From assembly GCA_964568735.1 (NCBI GenBank), contig CAZMRF010000021.1, positions 1 through 64,000 of the forward strand: 64,000 nt of DNA. Direction: 5' to 3'. How positions within the stretch are numbered: the first letter of the stretch is position 1; each line of letters opens with the position of its first letter. This document shows positions 61,639-64,000 of this stretch, piece after piece. A program made the position numbers and the translations under genes. The notes beneath the pieces were generated by a model. It saw only the letters and a list, made by a program, of their open reading frames with translations. It was not told the origin of the DNA and did not search any database. The DNA comes from CAZMRF01 sp964568735 (lineage in GTDB: Bacteria > Acidobacteriota > Polarisedimenticolia > JACPZX01).

Positions 61639-62786
61639 CTGAACCCCGCGCACCCCATGAAGGGGTCGTCGAGCCGATGGTCCTCGTCGTGGATGACGAC
61701 CCGACCGTTCTTCAGGCGCTGTCCTCCCTTCTGGGGCCGCGTCTCGAGCCGCTCTACCGGGTCGAGACCGCCGCCTCGGCCGAGGAGGCTCTCGAGGTTG
61801 TGGCAGGACGTGCTGCTACCGGAACCGGAACCGCAGGTCGAGAGGCGTGCGGGGGGCTTGGCGCCCATCCCGTGGCCCTGGTGATCTCCGACGAGAGGAT
61901 GCCGGGCCGGTCGGGGACCGACCTCCTGGTCGCTCTCCGGCAGCACCCCGCGCACCGCCACGGCGGCCGGATCATCGTCACCGCCTACGCCGGCCTCGCC
62001 TCGGCCAAGAAGGCCATCAACGAGGCCGAGGTGGATCGCTATTACCCCAAGCCCTGGGACGCGGAGGGAGGCCTCCTGCCTGCTGTCGCCTCCATCCTGG
62101 GCCGATTCGGGCGCGGGAGCGGCCTCGACAGGTTTCTGGTGGCGAGCGTGCTGACCGATCCGCCAGGCATTGCGGCGGTACGGGCGGTGCGCCGGGCCTG
62201 GTGGGAATACCTCACACTCCTGGGCGAGAGCCCGGAGGACGAAGCCGAGGTTCCCTCCTTCGACGAGCCTGAGGACAAGGGCGCCGTCCACTTCCTCGCC
62301 CGGCGCTTCTCACCCCGGGAGGAGCAGCACGCTGGGACGGTGAGGCTGCGCCCGGGGCCGGCTCCGGGCGGCGCCTGGCTTCTTGACCGCCTGGCCTTCC
62401 TGCCCGAGGAGGCCGGGGATCCATTGGAGACCTTGCTGCTCCGCACGGCCGTTCTGCACGCCGCGTCGGAGGGGATCTCTGTATTGAAGACGGAGGCGCC
62501 CCTTCTACGCCGGGAGGTCTACGAGGCTCTGGCCTTCAAGCCGGCCGCGGGAGGCGATGAAGGAAAAGCACGGGGCACGGTGCTAATGGAGATCCATCCC
62601 CGGCAGGCGGGCCGCGAGGAGGCGCATCCCCATGCGAAGCGCTTCAGGCTGGAGCGGCGGCTCTGCCTCTGCGATCAGACCGGCTGTCCCGCTCGCGATT
62701 ACGCGGCCCCTCGCCGAAGTTACTTCTGTCCCCTAGACCTTCACGAGGGGCGTCTCCCCGCTGGGTTCCCGCGAGAGAAAGCGTGA
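61635..62786 (+). CDS. Response regulator fused to GNAT-like acyltransferase domain, Cys4 tail (first of pair)
   Basis: 383 aa from the ATG at 61635 (GGGAGG site, ATGA overlap). Receiver domain ~14-155: acidic Asp20-22, phospho-acceptor Asp86 in SDERMPGRSG, Thr116, Lys139 in YYPKPWD. Residues ~180-325 form a GNAT-like domain: AGTVRLRP, LLDRLAFLPEEAGD, LETLLLRTAVLHAASEGI. The tail has four Cys (344, 346, 351, 365) in the order C-x-C-x4-C-x13-C with a terminal YFCP, matching the next gene. No DNA-binding domain is present; output would be enzymatic. It overlaps the second regulator by 4 bp (GTGA). Acyl donor and acceptor are unknown. Confidence 0.8.
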   Translation: MTEPRAPHEGVVEPMVLVVDDDPTVLQALSSLLGPRLEPLYRVETAASAEEALEVVAGRAATGTGTAGREACGGLGAHPVALVISDERMPGRSGTDLLVALRQHPAHRHGGRIIVTAYAGLASAKKAINEAEVDRYYPKPWDAEGGLLPAVASILGRFGRGSGLDRFLVASVLTDPPGIAAVRAVRRAWWEYLTLLGESPEDEAEVPSFDEPEDKGAVHFLARRFSPREEQHAGTVRLRPGPAPGGAWLLDRLAFLPEEAGDPLETLLLRTAVLHAASEGISVLKTEAPLLRREVYEALAFKPAAGGDEGKARGTVLMEIHPRQAGREEAHPHAKRFRLERRLCLCDQTGCPARDYAAPRRSYFCPLDLHEGRLPAGFPREKA

Positions 62787-64000
62787 AGAAACCCCTCATC
62801 CTGCTGGTGGATGACGATTTCGCGGTCCTCTCCGCCCTCGAAGCCTTCGTGGGGCTCGCCTTCGGGGAGATCTGCCGGGTCGAGGCTTTCGACGACCCGC
62901 AGGAGGTGCTGGAAGCAGTGCCGCGCTGGACGGAGGAGGGGCGCTCGATCGCTGTCGCCGTGGTGGATCAGTTGATGCCCGTGATGACGGGAGTCACACT
63001 ACTTCAATCTCTCAGCGTAGCGGCGCCGGCAGCCCGGATGCGATCCATCCTCCTGACCGCGCATCCCAACCTGGAATCAGCGCTCAAGGCCAAGAACCTC
63101 GCCGGGGCGGCGCGGTTCCTCGAGAAGCCCTGGAAGCACGACGAGATGACGCAAGTGATCGGGAGCCTTCTCCGTTCCTACCTGCGTGAGGCGGACCTTC
63201 TCCGCTTCCTGAGGCAGGGTGTCGTCGAAGATCCCGCGACGCTGATCGATGTCTTCAAGCTCCGCTACGCCGTCTACCGCATGACGCCCCCCATGAATCT
63301 CTTCCTTACCCCGAACAGGGATGAGGCCGCCCTCGATGCCTACGATCGCCGCAGCATCATCCTGGGGTTGTTCTGCCGCGAGCCCGGGGGCGAGAAGCTC
63401 GTAGGGACGTTGAGGCTGACCATCCGGGGGGAGTCTCCACAGCTCAAAGCCATCCGCCGGGCGGCCGCCCAACTGTCCGAGGCGGGCTGCGACCTGGAGG
63501 GTGAGGCCGAAACGGCCTTCCCCTTCACGAAATACTTTCCCGACGCGGACATCCTCGAGGCATTCATCGCGACCTTGGAGCATCCAGGTGGCCGAGTCGC
63601 GGAGGCGGGTCGGCACGCAATCTTGGCGGAGCATAGGAAGGGCAATGCCGACCGGCGCCAGCTCGCGGGAACCGCGGCTCACTGCTCCCAGGCCGGAATC
63701 ACTCACGTCGTGGCAGGGATCCCGTCGCATCACCTGCGCCACTACCTCCCACTCTCATTCGAGGCGGTCCCGGGAGTGGCGAGGATCGTTGAGCCCTTCC
63801 CTGGGATGGCCATCTGGTCGTCGCTCGAGCGCGCTCGGCGGAAGATGGGAAAACCGATCGAGGCGCTCGTGACCCGCCTGGCAGAGCCCTCCCCAGGAGG
63901 CAGCTCCCTCTGCTTCTGCCCAACCTTCCCGGATTGCACGCCTGGTCCCTACCTGAGCGGCGAGTTCCGTCACACCGACCTGTACTGCCCCAAGGCTGCA
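62783..64000 (+). CDS. Response regulator fused to autoinducer-synthase-like acyltransferase, Cys4 tail (second of pair; runs off window)
   Basis: GTG at 62783 (GTGA overlap); 406 codons are visible with no stop. Receiver ~4-130: Asp10-12, Asp62 in VVDQLMPVMTG, Thr92, Lys115 in FLEKPWKHD. Residues ~150-360 resemble LuxI/FeeM-type N-acyl synthases: VFKLRYAVYR, then LDAYDRRSIILGLF, LVGTLRLTI, and VAEAGRHAI where LuxI-type enzymes have an E-x-x-R-x-A motif. The tail has Cys 377, 379, 385 and 402 (C-x-C-x5-C-x16-C, ending LYCP), as in the upstream paralogue. Strands GT(V/L)RL and the following helices align between the two, so they look like diverged tandem duplicates. Acyltransferase activity is inferred from motifs only. 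Confidence 0.78.
   Translation, partial: MKKPLILLVDDDFAVLSALEAFVGLAFGEICRVEAFDDPQEVLEAVPRWTEEGRSIAVAVVDQLMPVMTGVTLLQSLSVAAPAARMRSILLTAHPNLESALKAKNLAGAARFLEKPWKHDEMTQVIGSLLRSYLREADLLRFLRQGVVEDPATLIDVFKLRYAVYRMTPPMNLFLTPNRDEAALDAYDRRSIILGLFCREPGGEKLVGTLRLTIRGESPQLKAIRRAAAQLSEAGCDLEGEAETAFPFTKYFPDADILEAFIATLEHPGGRVAEAGRHAILAEHRKGNADRRQLAGTAAHCSQAGITHVVAGIPSHHLRHYLPLSFEAVPGVARIVEPFPGMAIWSSLERARRKMGKPIEALVTRLAEPSPGGSSLCFCPTFPDCTPGPYLSGEFRHTDLYCPKAA

Overview
The window is a gene-dense, high-GC (roughly two-thirds G+C by eye) bacterial chromosome segment carrying about 48 protein-coding genes. No tRNA, rRNA, CRISPR array, prophage or insertion-sequence transposase was recognised. LpxH-like, PgpA and OmpA-family genes, together with secreted proteins that have beta-barrel-like ends, indicate a Gram-negative (diderm) bacterium. 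The mix of class II B12-dependent ribonucleotide reductase, a DUF4388 protein, and thrombospondin-3/FG-GAP secreted giants is what I would expect from an uncultured Acidobacteriota-like lineage. The phylum assignment is an inference from gene content, not a measurement.

Layout. 1-4104 (+): 3' part of secA, a conserved helical protein and guaB. 4105-4463 and 6500-6878: two clusters of a REP-like palindromic repeat that flank the divergently placed tsaE-nnr pair; a third cluster lies at 46815-46938. 6879-9687 (+): aroC, a Tat-exported PqqB-like metallo-hydrolase and a CPBP-type membrane protein. 9948-25304 (-): a long housekeeping block with nrdJ, a heterodimeric ABC exporter, holB, tmk, an FAD oxidoreductase, ribF, pgpA, rimO, asnS and an EF-G-like GTPase. 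The nrdJ upstream region carries a pair of NrdR-box-like palindromes and a cluster of DnaA-box-like 9-mers. 25562-28101: a divergent pair, an OmpA-family protein and a polytopic membrane protein. 28108-34054 (+): a tightly overlapped operon with a TIGR02757 protein, endonuclease IV and the queuosine genes queE, queC, queA and tgt, with a small four-helix-bundle protein between queE and queC. 34162-43430: TPR protein, LpxH-like hydrolase, class IV aminotransferase, acpS, CDF transporter, secreted protein, DUF4388 protein, PPC-domain protein, thiolase and SAM hydroxide adenosyltransferase.

43632-64000 (+) is the accessory-looking part. It starts with a 1053-aa secreted protein that joins a degenerate glycosidase-like module to a barrel-like C-terminus, then a STAS protein and a zinc-ribbon rhomboid protease. 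A strong-looking promoter at 48874-48902 then precedes a chain of six closely spaced or overlapping genes running off the window end. These are a small exported protein; a 2558-aa exported metzincin/beta-propeller/FG-GAP protein; a Ser/Thr kinase with TPRs; an FHA-GAF histidine kinase; and two response regulators. Each regulator is fused to a GNAT/autoinducer-synthase-like acyltransferase domain and ends in the same four-cysteine tail.

That chain is the best candidate for an undescribed system: Ser/Thr phosphorylation (read by FHA) and His-Asp phosphorelay converging on two paired receiver-acyltransferase enzymes, linked to a giant surface or secreted protein. The family assignments come from sequence motifs; the system-level reading is inference.
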